Shown piece after piece: positions 46,136-55,925 of a stretch of DNA of 64,000 nt. The number at the start of each line of letters is the position of its first letter. The first letter of the stretch is position 1. Source of the stretch: Gemmobacter sp. 24YEA27 (GTDB lineage: Bacteria; Pseudomonadota; Alphaproteobacteria; Rhodobacterales; Rhodobacteraceae); contig NZ_JASJPW010000001.1 of NCBI RefSeq assembly GCF_030052995.1, forward strand, positions 1,360,501-1,424,500, read 5' to 3'. Both the position numbers and the translations under genes were made by a program. Below the pieces are notes generated by a model. It had not been told where the DNA came from. It saw only the letters and a program-made list of their open reading frames with translations, and searched no databases.

Positions 46136-46256
46136 ATCCGGAATATCCAGAGACAGAAACCAGCGCGGTTTCTCCGATATTGTTGTCGTTCTCCTGAACA
46201 TCCCCGCCGGAGGCTTCTGCAGCCTGCCAGAAGCGGGTGGCCCCCATCGCAACGGG

Positions 46257-47264
46257 TCAGATTGCGGGAAGTGGCGCGTTTTCTTTCACACGGAACTGGT
46301 TGGCCTGTTTGCGATCCTCTTGTGGAGTGACGCCGAAGGCCTGACTGTAATGGCGCACGAGCGGGGTGGTGCTGGCATAACCCACCGCCAGCGCGATTTC
46401 CGTGATCGTGTCGTTCGAGTAAAGCGCCATCTGACGCGCTTTTTTCAGCCGGAGCAGCCGGTAATATTTCAGTGGGCTCTGGCCGGTTGACCGTTTGAAC
46501 GAGCGGTCGAGCTGGCGTGAGGAGAGGTCCACCGCCTCGGCCACCTCGGCGATCTGGATCGGGTCTTCGATATGTTCGGCGAAAAGCCGGATCGCGCGGG
46601 CCACGGGCGGCGGCAGCATATCCTCGGTGCGGTCCGAGCGGAGCGTCGGGGTCTTTTGTTCGACCTCCTCGCCGCGCATGAAAGGGTGCTGGAACCAGCA
46701 GGCCACTTCCGTCATCGCCTCGGGGCCAAGCAGTTCCTCGATCAGCCGCAGCATCAGATCAAACACAGCGGTGGCGCCTGCGGCGGTCAGGCGGCCGCGG
46801 TCGATGGTGATCACCTTTTCCGACGCGATCACGCCGGGAAACTCGGTCTTGAACGCGGCCTCATAACACCAGTGGACCGAGGTTTTATGTCCATCGAGCA
46901 GGCCGGAGCGGGCCAGAGGGAAGATGCCGCCCGAGAAGGCGCCGATCCCGGTGCCATGGCGCGCGAGCCGGCGCAGCACCGCATTTGAGCTGCGGGCATT
47001 GGTGAACTTCCCCGCCGGGCCCGACAGGATATAAAGCTGGTCGCAATCCGTAAGATCTGCCAGCGCCAGATCGGGATCGAAACCGACCTCGGCAGACGAG
47101 ACCACGCGGCTCGCGGTTTCGCCCACGACACTCCAGCGGAACGCGCGTTTGCCGATGATCTCATTGGCTGCGCGCAGGGGCTCGATGGCCGAGGTCAGGC
47201 AGGCCATCGGAAAGCCCGGAAAGATCAGAAAGCCCAGATGCAGGCCGCTTTCATCCTGGTTCAT
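46257..47264 (-). CDS. GlxA-family transcriptional regulator (DJ-1-like domain plus AraC HTH)
   Basis: 335 residues. The N-terminal part (GFLIFPGFPMACLTSAIEPLRAANE, GIGAFSGGIFPLARSGLLDG) is the class I amidotransferase/DJ-1-like sensor found in ArgR/GbdR/CdhR-type regulators; its catalytic Cys is absent, as usual in these. The C-terminal AraC HTH has IAEVAEAVDLSSRQLDRSFKRSTGQSPLKYYRLLRLKKA and ITEIALAVGYAS. GbdR and SouR of this group control betaine and sarcosine catabolism in Pseudomonas, so a role at the sox operon next to it is a good inference. ATG 47264 begins MNQDESGLH. Confidence 0.9.
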   Translation of the reverse strand: MNQDESGLHLGFLIFPGFPMACLTSAIEPLRAANEIIGKRAFRWSVVGETASRVVSSAEVGFDPDLALADLTDCDQLYILSGPAGKFTNARSSNAVLRRLARHGTGIGAFSGGIFPLARSGLLDGHKTSVHWCYEAAFKTEFPGVIASEKVITIDRGRLTAAGATAVFDLMLRLIEELLGPEAMTEVACWFQHPFMRGEEVEQKTPTLRSDRTEDMLPPPVARAIRLFAEHIEDPIQIAEVAEAVDLSSRQLDRSFKRSTGQSPLKYYRLLRLKKARQMALYSNDTITEIALAVGYASTTPLVRHYSQAFGVTPQEDRKQANQFRVKENAPLPAI

Positions 47265-47398
47265 GTTTCTTATTCTCTCAGGAAACATTTATCGCTAGCA
47301 TAGTCATATTTTACGGCCATGATACAAGCTCCGTCAGTGGACCGGCAGGTCCGGGCCGGCAAGGCCTGACGGCAAACTGTGGGAAACAGAGGGATTTG

Positions 47399-48061
47399 AT
47401 GAGCAGCAGACCGAAGAAAGCAGAGCCCGCCAAGCCACTTCGTTCCCTCTCCCAGGATCCGCACCGGGTCTCTGAACCACGCGAGAAAGTGCTCGAGGTG
47501 GCCATCGGGCGCGCCGTGCGCAGCTTTCGCCGCCAGAAGGGGATGACGGTCGCTGATCTCTCAAAGCAGACGGGGCTCTCGATCGGCATGGTCTCGAAGA
47601 TCGAAAATGGCATCACCTCGCCCTCGCTCACGACGCTGCAGGTGCTGGCCCATGCGCTTTCCGTGCCGCTGACCTCGTTCTTCCGCCGCTATGAGGAAAA
47701 TCGCCAGGTCATGCATGTGAAATCGGGCGAGGCGGTGATTACTGAGCGCGCCGGCACGCGGGCGGGCCATCAATACAGCCTTCTCGGCCATATCGGCGAG
47801 AATGCCAGCGGTGTGATCGTCGAACCCTATCTGATTACGCTCAACGAGCAATCCGATATCTTCCCGACCTTCCAGCATGACGGGATCGAGCTTCTCTATA
47901 TGCTGGAAGGCGAGGTTGTGTACCGCCATGGCGAGCAGACCTTTCTGATGCAGCCCGGCGACAGCCTGTTCTTTGACGCCGATGCACCACATGGGCCGGA
48001 AAAGCTGAACACGCTGCCGGCACGCTATCTTTCGGTGATCTCCTATCCGCAGGCGAACTAA
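47399..48061 (+). CDS. XRE-family regulator with C-terminal cupin
   Basis: 220 residues. After a charged 25-residue start, the HTH is AVRSFRRQKGMTVADLSKQTGLSIGMVSKIENGITSPSLTTL; a cupin follows (HDGIELLYMLEGEVVYRHGEQTFLMQPGDSLFFDADAPHGP). Such proteins (PuuR/SouR-like group) sense small amines or amino acids and often repress catabolic genes. It is divergent from the GlxA-type regulator, with about 130 bases between, and is near soxBDAG, so it may take part in the same control. TTG at 47396 precedes the ATG at 47399. Confidence 0.9.
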   Translation: MSSRPKKAEPAKPLRSLSQDPHRVSEPREKVLEVAIGRAVRSFRRQKGMTVADLSKQTGLSIGMVSKIENGITSPSLTTLQVLAHALSVPLTSFFRRYEENRQVMHVKSGEAVITERAGTRAGHQYSLLGHIGENASGVIVEPYLITLNEQSDIFPTFQHDGIELLYMLEGEVVYRHGEQTFLMQPGDSLFFDADAPHGPEKLNTLPARYLSVISYPQAN

Positions 48062-48100
48062 GGCTGGCAGATGCGGGAGCGGAGCGCAGAGGTGAAGTCT

Positions 48101-49081
48101 ATGGATATTGGCGCAATGGCCGGGGCGATCCTGGCCTGTGACCGGCGGGCGCTGGCGCGGGGGATCACGCTGATCGAAAGCGCGCGCCCTGATCACCGTG
48201 AACAGGCGGTAGAGCTGATTTCCGCGCTGCGCGCCTCGGGGCGTCAGGCGCTGAGGTTGGGGCTTTCGGGCACGCCGGGGGTGGGGAAGTCGACCTTTAT
48301 CGAAGCTTTCGGCATGAAGCTGGCCGAGACCGGCAAAAAGATCGCGGTTCTCGCGGTGGATCCGTCTTCGGCGCGGTCGGGGGGCTCGATTTTGGGCGAC
48401 AAGACCCGGATGGAGCAGCTCTCGCGCCATCCCAACGCCTATATCCGCCCCTCGCCCAGCCAGGCCCATATGGGCGGTGTGGCGCGGCGCACCCGTGAGG
48501 CGGTGGCGCTGTGTGAGGCGGCGGGGTTTGACCTCGTGCTGATCGAGACGGTGGGGGTCGGCCAGTCCGAGACCATGGTGGCCGAGATCTGTGATGTTTT
48601 TTTGCTTCTCATGGCGCCGGCGGGCGGCGATGAGCTGCAAGGGGTCAAGCGCGGCATCATGGAAATGGCCGATATGATTCTGGTCAATAAGGCGGATGGC
48701 GACCTGCTGGCGACCGCGACCCGTACCGTGGCCGATTATGCGGGCGCGCTGCGGCTGTTGCGCAAGCGCGCGCAGGACCCCGAAGGCTTCCCCAAAGCGA
48801 TGCCGGTTTCCGCCTATAGCGGCGCAGGGCTCGACAAGGCCTGGGACGAGATGACCCGGCTTGCCACCTGGCGCAAGGACCAGGGCCATTGGGCGCGCAG
48901 GCGGTCGGAACAGGCGGCGCATTGGTTCGGAGAAGAGGTGCGCCACGGGCTTTTGGCGGTGCTGGAGCGCGAACCGGCAAAGGGTATCCTCGCACGGCTC
49001 GGCGCTCAGGTCGCGGCCGGAGAAGCCACGCCGGAGGCCGCCGCGCGGCAGATGATGGCAGCGCTTGGGCGCCCGGTATGA
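48101..49081 (+). CDS. meaB: Methylmalonyl-CoA mutase-associated GTPase MeaB
   Basis: G3E-type GTPase that protects and gates B12 loading into methylmalonyl-CoA mutase. It is 326 residues. The G-motifs are LGLSGTPGVGKSTFIEAF (P-loop), DPSSARSGGSILGDKTRM, ETVGVGQSETMVAEICD and VNKADG. ATG 48101 has GAGGTGAAGTCT before it; an upstream in-frame ATG (48071) lacks a good site. The mutase genes are not in the window. It follows the XRE-cupin gene by about 40 bases and may be cotranscribed, but I see no functional link. Confidence 0.93.
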   Translation: MDIGAMAGAILACDRRALARGITLIESARPDHREQAVELISALRASGRQALRLGLSGTPGVGKSTFIEAFGMKLAETGKKIAVLAVDPSSARSGGSILGDKTRMEQLSRHPNAYIRPSPSQAHMGGVARRTREAVALCEAAGFDLVLIETVGVGQSETMVAEICDVFLLLMAPAGGDELQGVKRGIMEMADMILVNKADGDLLATATRTVADYAGALRLLRKRAQDPEGFPKAMPVSAYSGAGLDKAWDEMTRLATWRKDQGHWARRRSEQAAHWFGEEVRHGLLAVLEREPAKGILARLGAQVAAGEATPEAAARQMMAALGRPV

Positions 49082-49129
49082 AAGCTGCCTGACAGCTGCG
49101 TTTCCCGGCGGCTTCCCGCGGTGAATCGC

Positions 49130-49158
49130 TTGACGCCGGAGCGGATTCCCCGTATTTG
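49130..49158 (+). promoter_or_regulatory. Probable sigma-70 promoter of rpmB
   Basis: TTGACG (49130-49135), 17-base spacer, TATTTG (49153-49158). It lies about 110 bases before the L28 start. The -35 is near consensus. Confidence 0.5.
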
Positions 49159-49267
49159 CCCCAGGATCGAATTCGGACAGCGGGGGGATTCCCTTGGGTT
49201 TGTCCTTTGAAAACAGCGCAAGCTGACCCAATACAGCGAAAGCTGACCAGACCTGAAGGATACCGCA

Positions 49268-49555
49268 ATGTCGCGCGTTTGCGAACTGACGGGCAAAGGC
49301 CCGATGACCGGCAACACGGTCAGCCATGCGAATAACAAGAACCGTCGTCGTTTCCTGCCGAACCTGAATGAGGTTTCGCTCGCATCCGACGTGCTCGGCA
49401 AAACCTATACCCTGCGCATCTCGGCAGCCGCTCTGCGGACCGTGGATCACCGCGGCGGTCTGGACGCGTTCCTCGCACGCGCCAAGGATGCAGAGCTTTC
49501 GTCCGATGCGCTGAAAATCAAGCGCGATATCGAGAAAGCACAAGCCGCCGCCTGA
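49268..49555 (+). CDS. rpmB: Large ribosomal subunit protein bL28
   Basis: 95 residues, the long alphaproteobacterial form. Features: [33 protein letters not shown] and [21 protein letters not shown]. Structural protein of the 50S subunit. Single-gene unit with its own promoter upstream and a strong terminator 45 bases downstream. ATG 49268 follows GAAGGATACCGCA. Confidence 0.97.
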   Translation: MSRVCELTGKGPMTGNTVSHANNKNRRRFLPNLNEVSLASDVLGKTYTLRISAAALRTVDHRGGLDAFLARAKDAELSSDALKIKRDIEKAQAAA

Positions 49556-49599
49556 GGCGTGCCGGGCTTCACGCAGTCGTGGGGCCCAGGTAAGATCTA

Positions 49600-49633
49600 A
49601 ACCCCGTCCGGGTAACGCCCGGGCGGGGTTTTT
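49600..49633 (+). terminator. Intrinsic terminator of rpmB
   Basis: AACCCCGTCCGGG, loop TAACG, CCCGGGCGGGGTT (one T-G wobble), followed by TTTC. A 13-bp stem with T-run; a textbook intrinsic terminator. Confidence 0.88.
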
Positions 49634-49729
49634 CTGTTGTCGGATCCGGGCAATGCGCTGGCTGAAACGGGGTGGACGACGGGGCGGCGTCAGAGAAGAC
49701 TGCGCATAGAGCCACCGCCTGGAGCCAGC

Positions 49730-50389
49730 ATGTCCGACCATAAGCCGCCTTCGACCCTGACCCGTGCCCGCCGTCAGCATGGGATGGCCAGCTATGACCC
49801 CGAGGTGATCCGTGATGTGCTGGACCGCATTCCGCTGGCCCATATCGGCCATCTGATTGACGGCCAGCCGGTGGTGACCGCGACGCTGCAATGGCGGATC
49901 GGCGACCGGATTTACTGGCATGGATCTTCGGCCAGCCGGATGATCAAGGCGGCGTCTGGCGCGAAGGTCTGTGTCACGGTGACGGCGGTCGATGGAATGG
50001 TATTGGCGCGGTCAGGGCTGGAACATTCAACGCAATATCGCTCGGTGATGGTCTTTGGCGAGGCGGTCCTGCTGCGCGACCCGGGCGAGAAAGAGGCCGC
50101 GCTGAAGGCGATGATGGAGCGACTTTTCCCCGGTCGCTGGGATACTTTGCGCCCGATGACGGTGCAGGAGCTGAAGGCGACGGCGGTCTTGTCACTGCCG
50201 ATCTCGGAGGCCTCGGCCAAGATCAGCGCCGGCGGTCCGACCGACCCTCCGGAAGATGCCGGCTGGCCTGTCTGGGCCGGCGTTCTGCCAATGCAGATGG
50301 TGATGGGGGTGCCGCGCCCGGCCCCTGACCTGGCACCCGGGCTTGCCGCTGATCCGCCCTCTTATCTGCGCGATTTCACCTTCGGTTGA
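49730..50389 (+). CDS. Pyridoxamine 5'-phosphate oxidase-family (flavin reductase-like) protein
   Basis: 219 residues. The region after [38 protein letters not shown] is a split-barrel flavin-binding fold of the Nfr/PNPOx-like group; [35 protein letters not shown] and [11 protein letters not shown] are typical. Most members bind FMN, some heme or F420; the reaction here is unknown. ATG 49730 has GGAG five bases before it; the longer open frame upstream overlaps the rpmB terminator region. Single gene between rpmB and acsA. Confidence 0.85.
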   Translation: MSDHKPPSTLTRARRQHGMASYDPEVIRDVLDRIPLAHIGHLIDGQPVVTATLQWRIGDRIYWHGSSASRMIKAASGAKVCVTVTAVDGMVLARSGLEHSTQYRSVMVFGEAVLLRDPGEKEAALKAMMERLFPGRWDTLRPMTVQELKATAVLSLPISEASAKISAGGPTDPPEDAGWPVWAGVLPMQMVMGVPRPAPDLAPGLAADPPSYLRDFTFG

Positions 50390-50558
50390 ACAGGAAGGCT
50401 GTCGCCCCTTCTTGACCTTTCCGCTCCCGAGGCCCCCTATCGCGTTCAGGGGGGCGGTCCTGGATCCGGCCCCGGCCAGCAGATCGGGGCGGAAACCGGG
50501 CCTTGGGGGAAATCCCGGCCAGGGGCACAGACCGCCCGAAGCAAGGGAGGAATGTGTC

Positions 50559-52514
50559 ATGTCAGGTCCGGTTACGAGCCGCGCGCCATCATTGGAATTT
50601 TCATCTGGTGCGCATGTTGATGCGGCGGGTTACGCGCGTCTTTATGGCGAATCGATAGGGTCTCCTGACGCGTTCTGGGGGCGTGAGGGGCTTCGTCTGG
50701 ACTGGATCCAGCCCTATAGCACGGTCAAAGAGACCAGTTTCGCGCCGGGGAATATCTCGATCCGCTGGTTTGGCGACGGCTCGCTGAATGTGGCGGCGAA
50801 TTGCATCGACCGCCATCTGATCGACCGGGCGGAGCAGACCGCGATCATCTGGGAGCCGGATGATCCGAAAGAACCGGCGAAACACATCACCTATCGCGCG
50901 CTGCTGGAGCAGGTTTCGCGCATGGCCAATGTGTTGAAATCGCATGGTGTGAAAAAGGGCGACCGCGTCGTGCTTTATCTGCCGATGATCCCCGAGGCCG
51001 CCTATGCGATGCTGGCCTGCGCCCGGCTGGGCGCGGTGCATTCCGTTGTTTTCGGGGGATTTTCTCCGGATGCGCTGGCGAACCGGATCAATGATTCCGA
51101 GGCGAGAATCGTCATCACCGCCGACTGGGCACCGCGCGCCGGCAAGAAGACCGGGCTCAAGGACAATACCGATAAGGCGCTTTTGCATTGTTCGGACCGG
51201 GTGAAATGCCTGGTGGTGAAACGCACGGGCGAGCAGACCTCCTGGGTCTCGGGCCGCGATTTCGATCTGCTGGCGGAAATGGCTGAGGCGAAGCCCTATT
51301 GCCCCTATGTCGAGGTCGGGGCCGAGGATCCTTTGTTCATCCTCTATACGTCCGGCTCGACCGGTAAGCCGAAAGGGGTGGTGCATACATCGGGCGGCTA
51401 CCTGACCTATGCCGCGATGACGCATCAATATACCTTCGATTATCATGACGGCGATGTTTACTGGTGCACGGCCGATGTCGGCTGGGTCACCGGCCACAGC
51501 TATATCGTCTATGGGCCGCTGGCGAATGGCGGCACCACGCTGATGTTCGAGGGCGTGCCGACCTGGCCCGATGCCGGCCGTTTCTGGGAGGTCTGCGCCA
51601 AACACAAGGTCAACCAGTTCTACACCGCGCCGACCGCGATCCGGTCGCTGATGGGGATGGGGCCGGAATTTGTCGAGAAGCATGATCTGTCGTCCTTGAA
51701 GCTGCTTGGTTCGGTTGGTGAACCTATCAACCCCGAAGCATGGGCCTGGTACGACAAATATGTTGGAAAAGGGAAACTGCCGATCGTCGACACCTTCTGG
51801 CAGACCGAGACCGGCGGCCATATGCTGACGCCTTTGCCGGGCGCCACCGCGACGAAGCCGGGCTCGGCGACGGTGCCGTTCTTCGGGGTGAAGCCGGTGG
51901 TTCTCGACCCGCAGACCGGGGCAGAGCTGAGCGAGACCGAATGCGAGGGCGTGCTGTGCATCAGCGACAGCTGGCCCGGGCAGATGCGCACGCTCTGGGG
52001 CGATCATGCGCGATTTGAAGAGGCTTATTTCAGCCAGTATAAAGGGTATTATTTTACGGGCGACGGCTGCCGTCGCGATGCGGATGGCTATTACTGGATT
52101 ACCGGCCGCGTCGATGATGTCATTAACGTCTCCGGCCACCGGATGGGCACGGCAGAGGTGGAATCCGCCCTTGTCGCGCATGAGAAGGTCGCCGAAGCGG
52201 CAGTTGTCGGCTATCCGCATGACCTCAAGGGCCAGGGCATCTACGCCTATGTCACGCTGATGAACGGCGTCACCCCCTCGCCCGAGCTTAAGCGCGAGCT
52301 GGAGGCCTGGGTCCGCGCCGAGATCGGCCCGATCGCCAAGCCCGACCTGATCCAGTTCGCCCCGGGCCTGCCCAAGACCCGTTCCGGCAAGATCATGCGC
52401 CGCATCCTGCGCAAAATCGCCGAAAACGATTTTGCCGCCCTGGGCGATACCTCAACCCTCGCAGACCCCACCGTCGTCGAAGACCTCATCGAGAACAGGA
52501 TGAACAAGGGATGA
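50559..52514 (+). CDS. acsA: Acetate-CoA ligase (acetyl-CoA synthetase)
   Basis: Activates acetate to acetyl-CoA through acetyl-AMP, the high-affinity route of acetate use. It is 651 residues. Features: [22 protein letters not shown] (ATP site), [45 protein letters not shown] and the C-terminal [15 protein letters not shown] with the lysine that is usually acetylated to inactivate the enzyme. ATG 50559 is preceded by GGGAGGAATGTGTC. Converges with the pseudoazurin gene about 85 bases on. Confidence 0.96.
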   Translation: MSGPVTSRAPSLEFSSGAHVDAAGYARLYGESIGSPDAFWGREGLRLDWIQPYSTVKETSFAPGNISIRWFGDGSLNVAANCIDRHLIDRAEQTAIIWEPDDPKEPAKHITYRALLEQVSRMANVLKSHGVKKGDRVVLYLPMIPEAAYAMLACARLGAVHSVVFGGFSPDALANRINDSEARIVITADWAPRAGKKTGLKDNTDKALLHCSDRVKCLVVKRTGEQTSWVSGRDFDLLAEMAEAKPYCPYVEVGAEDPLFILYTSGSTGKPKGVVHTSGGYLTYAAMTHQYTFDYHDGDVYWCTADVGWVTGHSYIVYGPLANGGTTLMFEGVPTWPDAGRFWEVCAKHKVNQFYTAPTAIRSLMGMGPEFVEKHDLSSLKLLGSVGEPINPEAWAWYDKYVGKGKLPIVDTFWQTETGGHMLTPLPGATATKPGSATVPFFGVKPVVLDPQTGAELSETECEGVLCISDSWPGQMRTLWGDHARFEEAYFSQYKGYYFTGDGCRRDADGYYWITGRVDDVINVSGHRMGTAEVESALVAHEKVAEAAVVGYPHDLKGQGIYAYVTLMNGVTPSPELKRELEAWVRAEIGPIAKPDLIQFAPGLPKTRSGKIMRRILRKIAENDFAALGDTSTLADPTVVEDLIENRMNKG

Positions 52515-52599
52515 GGCTGTAACGCCAGATCCGGGCCAGATGTTGAAGAAGGGAAAACGCTGCTCGTAATCGGGCGGCGTTTTCCATATCGATGTTCGA

Positions 52600-53046
52600 T
52601 TATTGAACCTGAGCCAGCGCGAGATCCATTCGCTCACGCGCTTTCTTCGGCAGTTTCACAGCCTTGAGCTTTTCGATCTCGTCCGCCAGATCTTCAGGCG
52701 CGGCGCCAACCTGGATCACCATCACCATGCCCATGGCAAGATGTGGCGTGCATTTGACGCCGTAAACGCCCGGCTCGGTCACCGTCACGTCAAGCGCTTC
52801 ATTGATCTTGCCTTTGAACACTGCGGCGCCGGGCGGCAACATATCTTTGATCGCCTCGACATTGTGGCTCTTGTCGGTCGGGATGAACCTGATCACATCG
52901 CCCGGTTCGGCGCGCACGTAATCGGGTTCGAAAACCATTGTGCCAGCGGCGCCTTTGTTCAGCATATGCACCTCGATTTCAGCGGCAAAGCCGGGGCCTG
53001 CGAGGCCGCAGGCGATCAGGGCGGCAAAGAGGATGCGGGATGTCAT
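52600..53046 (-). CDS. Pseudoazurin (blue copper electron carrier)
   Basis: 148 residues with a Sec signal (about 1-22, ending GFAAEIEV). Type 1 copper ligands His61 (DKSHNVEAI), Cys99, His102 and Met107 ([12 protein letters not shown]) are all present. Periplasmic electron donor to nitrite reductase, nitrous oxide reductase or cytochrome c peroxidase in denitrifiers. A TTGA-N6-TCAA site 77 bases upstream suggests control by an FNR/NnrR-type regulator. ATG 53046 begins [10 protein letters not shown]. No denitrification enzymes lie in the window. Confidence 0.94.
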   Translation of the reverse strand: MTSRILFAALIACGLAGPGFAAEIEVHMLNKGAAGTMVFEPDYVRAEPGDVIRFIPTDKSHNVEAIKDMLPPGAAVFKGKINEALDVTVTEPGVYGVKCTPHLAMGMVMVIQVGAAPEDLADEIEKLKAVKLPKKARERMDLALAQVQ

Positions 53047-53122
53047 GGTAAACTCCTGTGTCACAGAAATGACCGGCAACCGGCCATTCCCCATGCGCTA
53101 GGCGAGGCTGTCCCGCCCGACC

Positions 53123-53136
53123 TTGAGCGAGGTCAA
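53123..53136. promoter_or_regulatory. FNR/NnrR-type box upstream of pseudoazurin
   Basis: TTGAGCGAGGTCAA has the outer TTGA...TCAA of Crp/FNR-family boxes; NnrR sites in Paracoccus have the same TTGA(G)-N-TCAA form. Its centre is about 83 bases before the start codon. It could activate pseudoazurin under low oxygen or nitric oxide. The site lies 58 bases before dcm on the other side, so it could affect that too. Confidence 0.55.
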
Positions 53137-53193
53137 ACCGGAGCTGCGGCGGGGCGTCGCAGTCCCGGTTGCGGCGGGGCGTGTATCGCCATA

Positions 53194-54422
53194 ATGTCAG
53201 AAAAATTCCCAGAGATGAAAGCCGCGATGCAAACCGAATTTGACAGGCTTCTGGCCCAGGCGGGGTGGTCTGTGCCCGATGCTGCGAAACGTCTTGGCTA
53301 TTCTGAGGGCCATATTTACCGCTGGAAACGCGGCGAAGAAGCCCCGCGCGAGGCCGTTCTGACGGTATTGCGCGCCGAGGCCGGGCGCCATCCGGATCCC
53401 GTTGGTTCCTTCACGTTCATTGACCTTTTCGCCGGAATTGGGGCCTCAGGCGTGCCATGGAGGCGGCGGGGGGGCGCTGTGTTTTTACGTCGGAATGGGA
53501 CCAGTTCGCGCAGAAGACCTATCATGCAAATTATCCCGACAACCGCCCGATTGCCGGCGATATCCGCGAGGTGGCTGAGGCAGATGTGCCCGACCATGAT
53601 GTGCTGGTTGCGGGCTTTCCCTGCCAGCCGTTTTCCATCGCCGGGGTCTCGAAGAAAAACGCGCTCGGCCGGGCGCATGGTTTTGCCGATGAAACCCAGG
53701 GAACGTTGTTTTTTGACGTGGCGCGGCTGATAAAACACCATCGCCCAGCCGCGTTTTTGCTGGAAAATGTAAAGAACCTGCAAAGTCATGATAAGGGCAA
53801 TACCTTCGCAGTGATCAACCGGACGCTGACCGAAGAGCTGGGCTACCAGCTGTTTACCAAAGTGATTGATGCCGGTCATTTCGTGCCGCAGCACCGCGAG
53901 CGGATCGTGATGGTGGGGTTTCGCGAGGCCACCTCTTTCAGCTGGGCTGATCTTGAGCTGCCCTCTTACGGTGGTCGCCGGCTGGGCACGATCCTGCATC
54001 CCGAGAATGGCACCGAGGCTCCGGAAGGGCATTTCACCACCGGCCCCGATGCGGTTGTCAGCGAGAAGTACACGCTGACCGACAAGCTCTGGCGCTATCT
54101 TCAGGACTATGCCGCCAAGCATCGCGCAAAGGGCAATGGCTTCGGCTTTGGCCTTTTCGGGCCGGATGACATCGCCCGCACGCTTTCGGCGCGCTACTAT
54201 AAGGACGGGTCCGAGATTCTGATCCGCCAGCAGCCCGGTGAAAACCCGCGTCGCCTGACGCCCAGAGAATGTGCCCGGCTGATGGGCTATGGTGAGAATT
54301 TCCGCATTCCGGTCTCGGACACCCAGGCCTATCGCCAGTTCGGCAATTCGGTGGCGGTGCCGGTCTTCACCGAGGTCGCGCAGAAGATGCGGCCGCATAT
54401 CCTTTCGCTGATCCATGGCTGA
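53194..54422 (+). pseudogene. dcm: Dcm-type DNA (cytosine-5) methyltransferase, frameshifted in motif I
   Basis: By family it methylates the inner C of a Dcm-like site (CCWGG or similar). The first ~80 residues hold an HTH-like domain (VPDAAKRLGYSEGHIYRWKRG). Motif I starts [11 protein letters not shown], then breaks near 53435-53445 (GGGGCC, where one more G restores the reading). The rest, from [17 protein letters not shown] on, is intact in the next frame: motif [22 protein letters not shown], motif [14 protein letters not shown], motif [16 protein letters not shown], and [17 protein letters not shown] and [10 protein letters not shown]. This is very similar to E. coli Dcm. Followed, with an 8-base overlap, by vsr. 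Confidence 0.88.
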
Positions 54423-54927
54423 CGTCCATTCGCCTGATGCGCGGCGACGCAATATGCAGGCGATCCGGGGCGCGGATACCAGGCCTGAGATGGTCTTGCG
54501 CAAGGGGCTGCATGGGCTAGGCTTTCGCTACCGATTGCAAGCGCGCGATCTGCCCGGGCGGCCGGATCTTGTGCTCCCGAAATACCGGGCGGTGATCTTT
54601 GCGCATGGGTGTTTCTGGCATGGCCATGGCTGCGATCTGTTTCGCTGGCCGAGGACCCGGGAAGAGTTCTGGCGCGCCAAGATCGGCGGCAATATGGCGC
54701 GCGACGCCCGCATCCTGGCCGCGCTTGAGGCACAGGGCTGGCGGGTTGCCCTGGTCTGGGAATGCGCGCTGAAAGGGCGGCGGCGCCAGCCCGAAGGTAT
54801 GGTTCTGGCAGAGCTGGCCGCCTGGATTGCCGGAGGCGGCCAGCGTATAGAGATTATGGCTCAGGCGGCTGCCATATCGCCCGCTTTGACCGCATCGGCC
54901 AGCCCGTCAAGCAGCTCGACCGTCTGA
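54415..54927 (+). CDS. vsr: Very short patch repair endonuclease Vsr
   Basis: Nicks next to the T of T:G mismatches created by deamination of Dcm-methylated C, protecting the sites. It is 170 residues. Features: [31 protein letters not shown], then [27 protein letters not shown] (with catalytic Asp and metal-site residues), WRAKIGGN and [12 protein letters not shown]. The C-terminal ~25 residues after QRIEI are Ala/Ser-rich, overlap aroG on the other strand and look non-conserved. Overlaps dcm by 8 bases, as in E. coli dcm-vsr. Confidence 0.93.
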   Translation: MADVHSPDARRRNMQAIRGADTRPEMVLRKGLHGLGFRYRLQARDLPGRPDLVLPKYRAVIFAHGCFWHGHGCDLFRWPRTREEFWRAKIGGNMARDARILAALEAQGWRVALVWECALKGRRRQPEGMVLAELAAWIAGGGQRIEIMAQAAAISPALTASASPSSSSTV

Positions 54928-55925
54928 TCCCAGGAAATGCAGCCATCGGTGATCGACTGACCATAGACAAGCTTTTGGCCGGGAACGACTTTTTGGGCGC
55001 CGGCGACCAAGTTGCTTTCGACCATCAGCGCGCGGATACGGCGCTCGCCGGCGCGGATACGGGTGGCGACATCGGCGACCACCCCGGGCTGGCGGGCCGG
55101 ATCCTTGCCGCTGTTGGCATGGCTCGCGTCGATCATGATGCCCGGATCAATGCCGGCTTTTGCCGCGGCCTCCGCGACCGCATCGACGTCAGCCGCACTG
55201 AAATTCGGCCCTTTCGATCCGCCGCGCAGCACGACATGACAATCGGGGTTGCCGGTGGTGCGCGCAATCGCCGCCCGCCCGTCCGCCGTGATCGCCGGGA
55301 AGGAATGCTGGCCGCGCGCCGACAGAATCGCATCCAGCGCCATCTGGACCGAGCCATCGGTGCCGTTCTTGAAGCCCACCGGGCAGGACAGGCCCGAGGC
55401 CAGCTGGCGATGGATCTGGCTTTCGGTGGTGCGCGCCCCGATCGCGCCCCAGGCAATCAGATCTGCGAAATATTGCGGCATGATCGGGTCGAGGAATTCG
55501 GTCGAGGCGGGCAGACCCATGCGGTTGATATCGAGCAGCAGTTTGCGCGCGAGCGGCAGCCCGTCCTCGATCCGGTCCGAGCCGTCGAGATGCGGGTCAT
55601 TGATCAGCCCCTTCCAGCCAACCGTGGTGCGCGGCTTTTCGAAATAGACCCGCATCACGATTTCCAGCTTGTCCTGGTGGCGCTTGCGCTCGGCCGCGAG
55701 GCGGCGGGCGTAATCCATCGCGGCCTCGGGGTCATGGATCGAACAGGGCCCGATCACGAGGAGCAGCCGTTCGTCGCGGCCCGCCAGGATCTCACGGATG
55801 GCGTTGCGGCTTTGCGCCACAGTCTCGGAAATGGCGGCATCGCGGGGGATCGCCACGGCGAGCTCCAGCGGCGAGGGCAGGGGGCGCAACTCCTGGATAC
55901 GCAGGTTGTTGGTTTCGGTCGGCAT
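54861..55925 (-). CDS. aroG: 3-deoxy-7-phosphoheptulonate synthase, class I
   Basis: First step of the shikimate pathway: PEP plus erythrose 4-phosphate to DAHP. It is 354 residues, AroF/G/H (type I) family. Features: LLLVIGPCSIHDPEAAMDYA, VYFEKPRTTVGWKG, ARTTESQIHRQLASGL, SCPVGFKNGTDG and MIDASHANSGKD. Which aromatic amino acid inhibits it cannot be told, so the symbol could also be aroF or aroH. ATG 55925 (MPTETNNLRIQEL) fits the family; the upstream frame is open but not conserved. The C-terminus overlaps the end of vsr. Confidence 0.94.
   Translation of the reverse strand: MPTETNNLRIQELRPLPSPLELAVAIPRDAAISETVAQSRNAIREILAGRDERLLLVIGPCSIHDPEAAMDYARRLAAERKRHQDKLEIVMRVYFEKPRTTVGWKGLINDPHLDGSDRIEDGLPLARKLLLDINRMGLPASTEFLDPIMPQYFADLIAWGAIGARTTESQIHRQLASGLSCPVGFKNGTDGSVQMALDAILSARGQHSFPAITADGRAAIARTTGNPDCHVVLRGGSKGPNFSAADVDAVAEAAAKAGIDPGIMIDASHANSGKDPARQPGVVADVATRIRAGERRIRALMVESNLVAGAQKVVPGQKLVYGQSITDGCISWDQTVELLDGLADAVKAGDMAAA

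Noticed and set aside
47561..49921. 786-codon minus-strand frame opposite the XRE gene, meaB and rpmB
   Set aside because: It covers several real genes and their gaps, Arg/His-rich composition, no signature.
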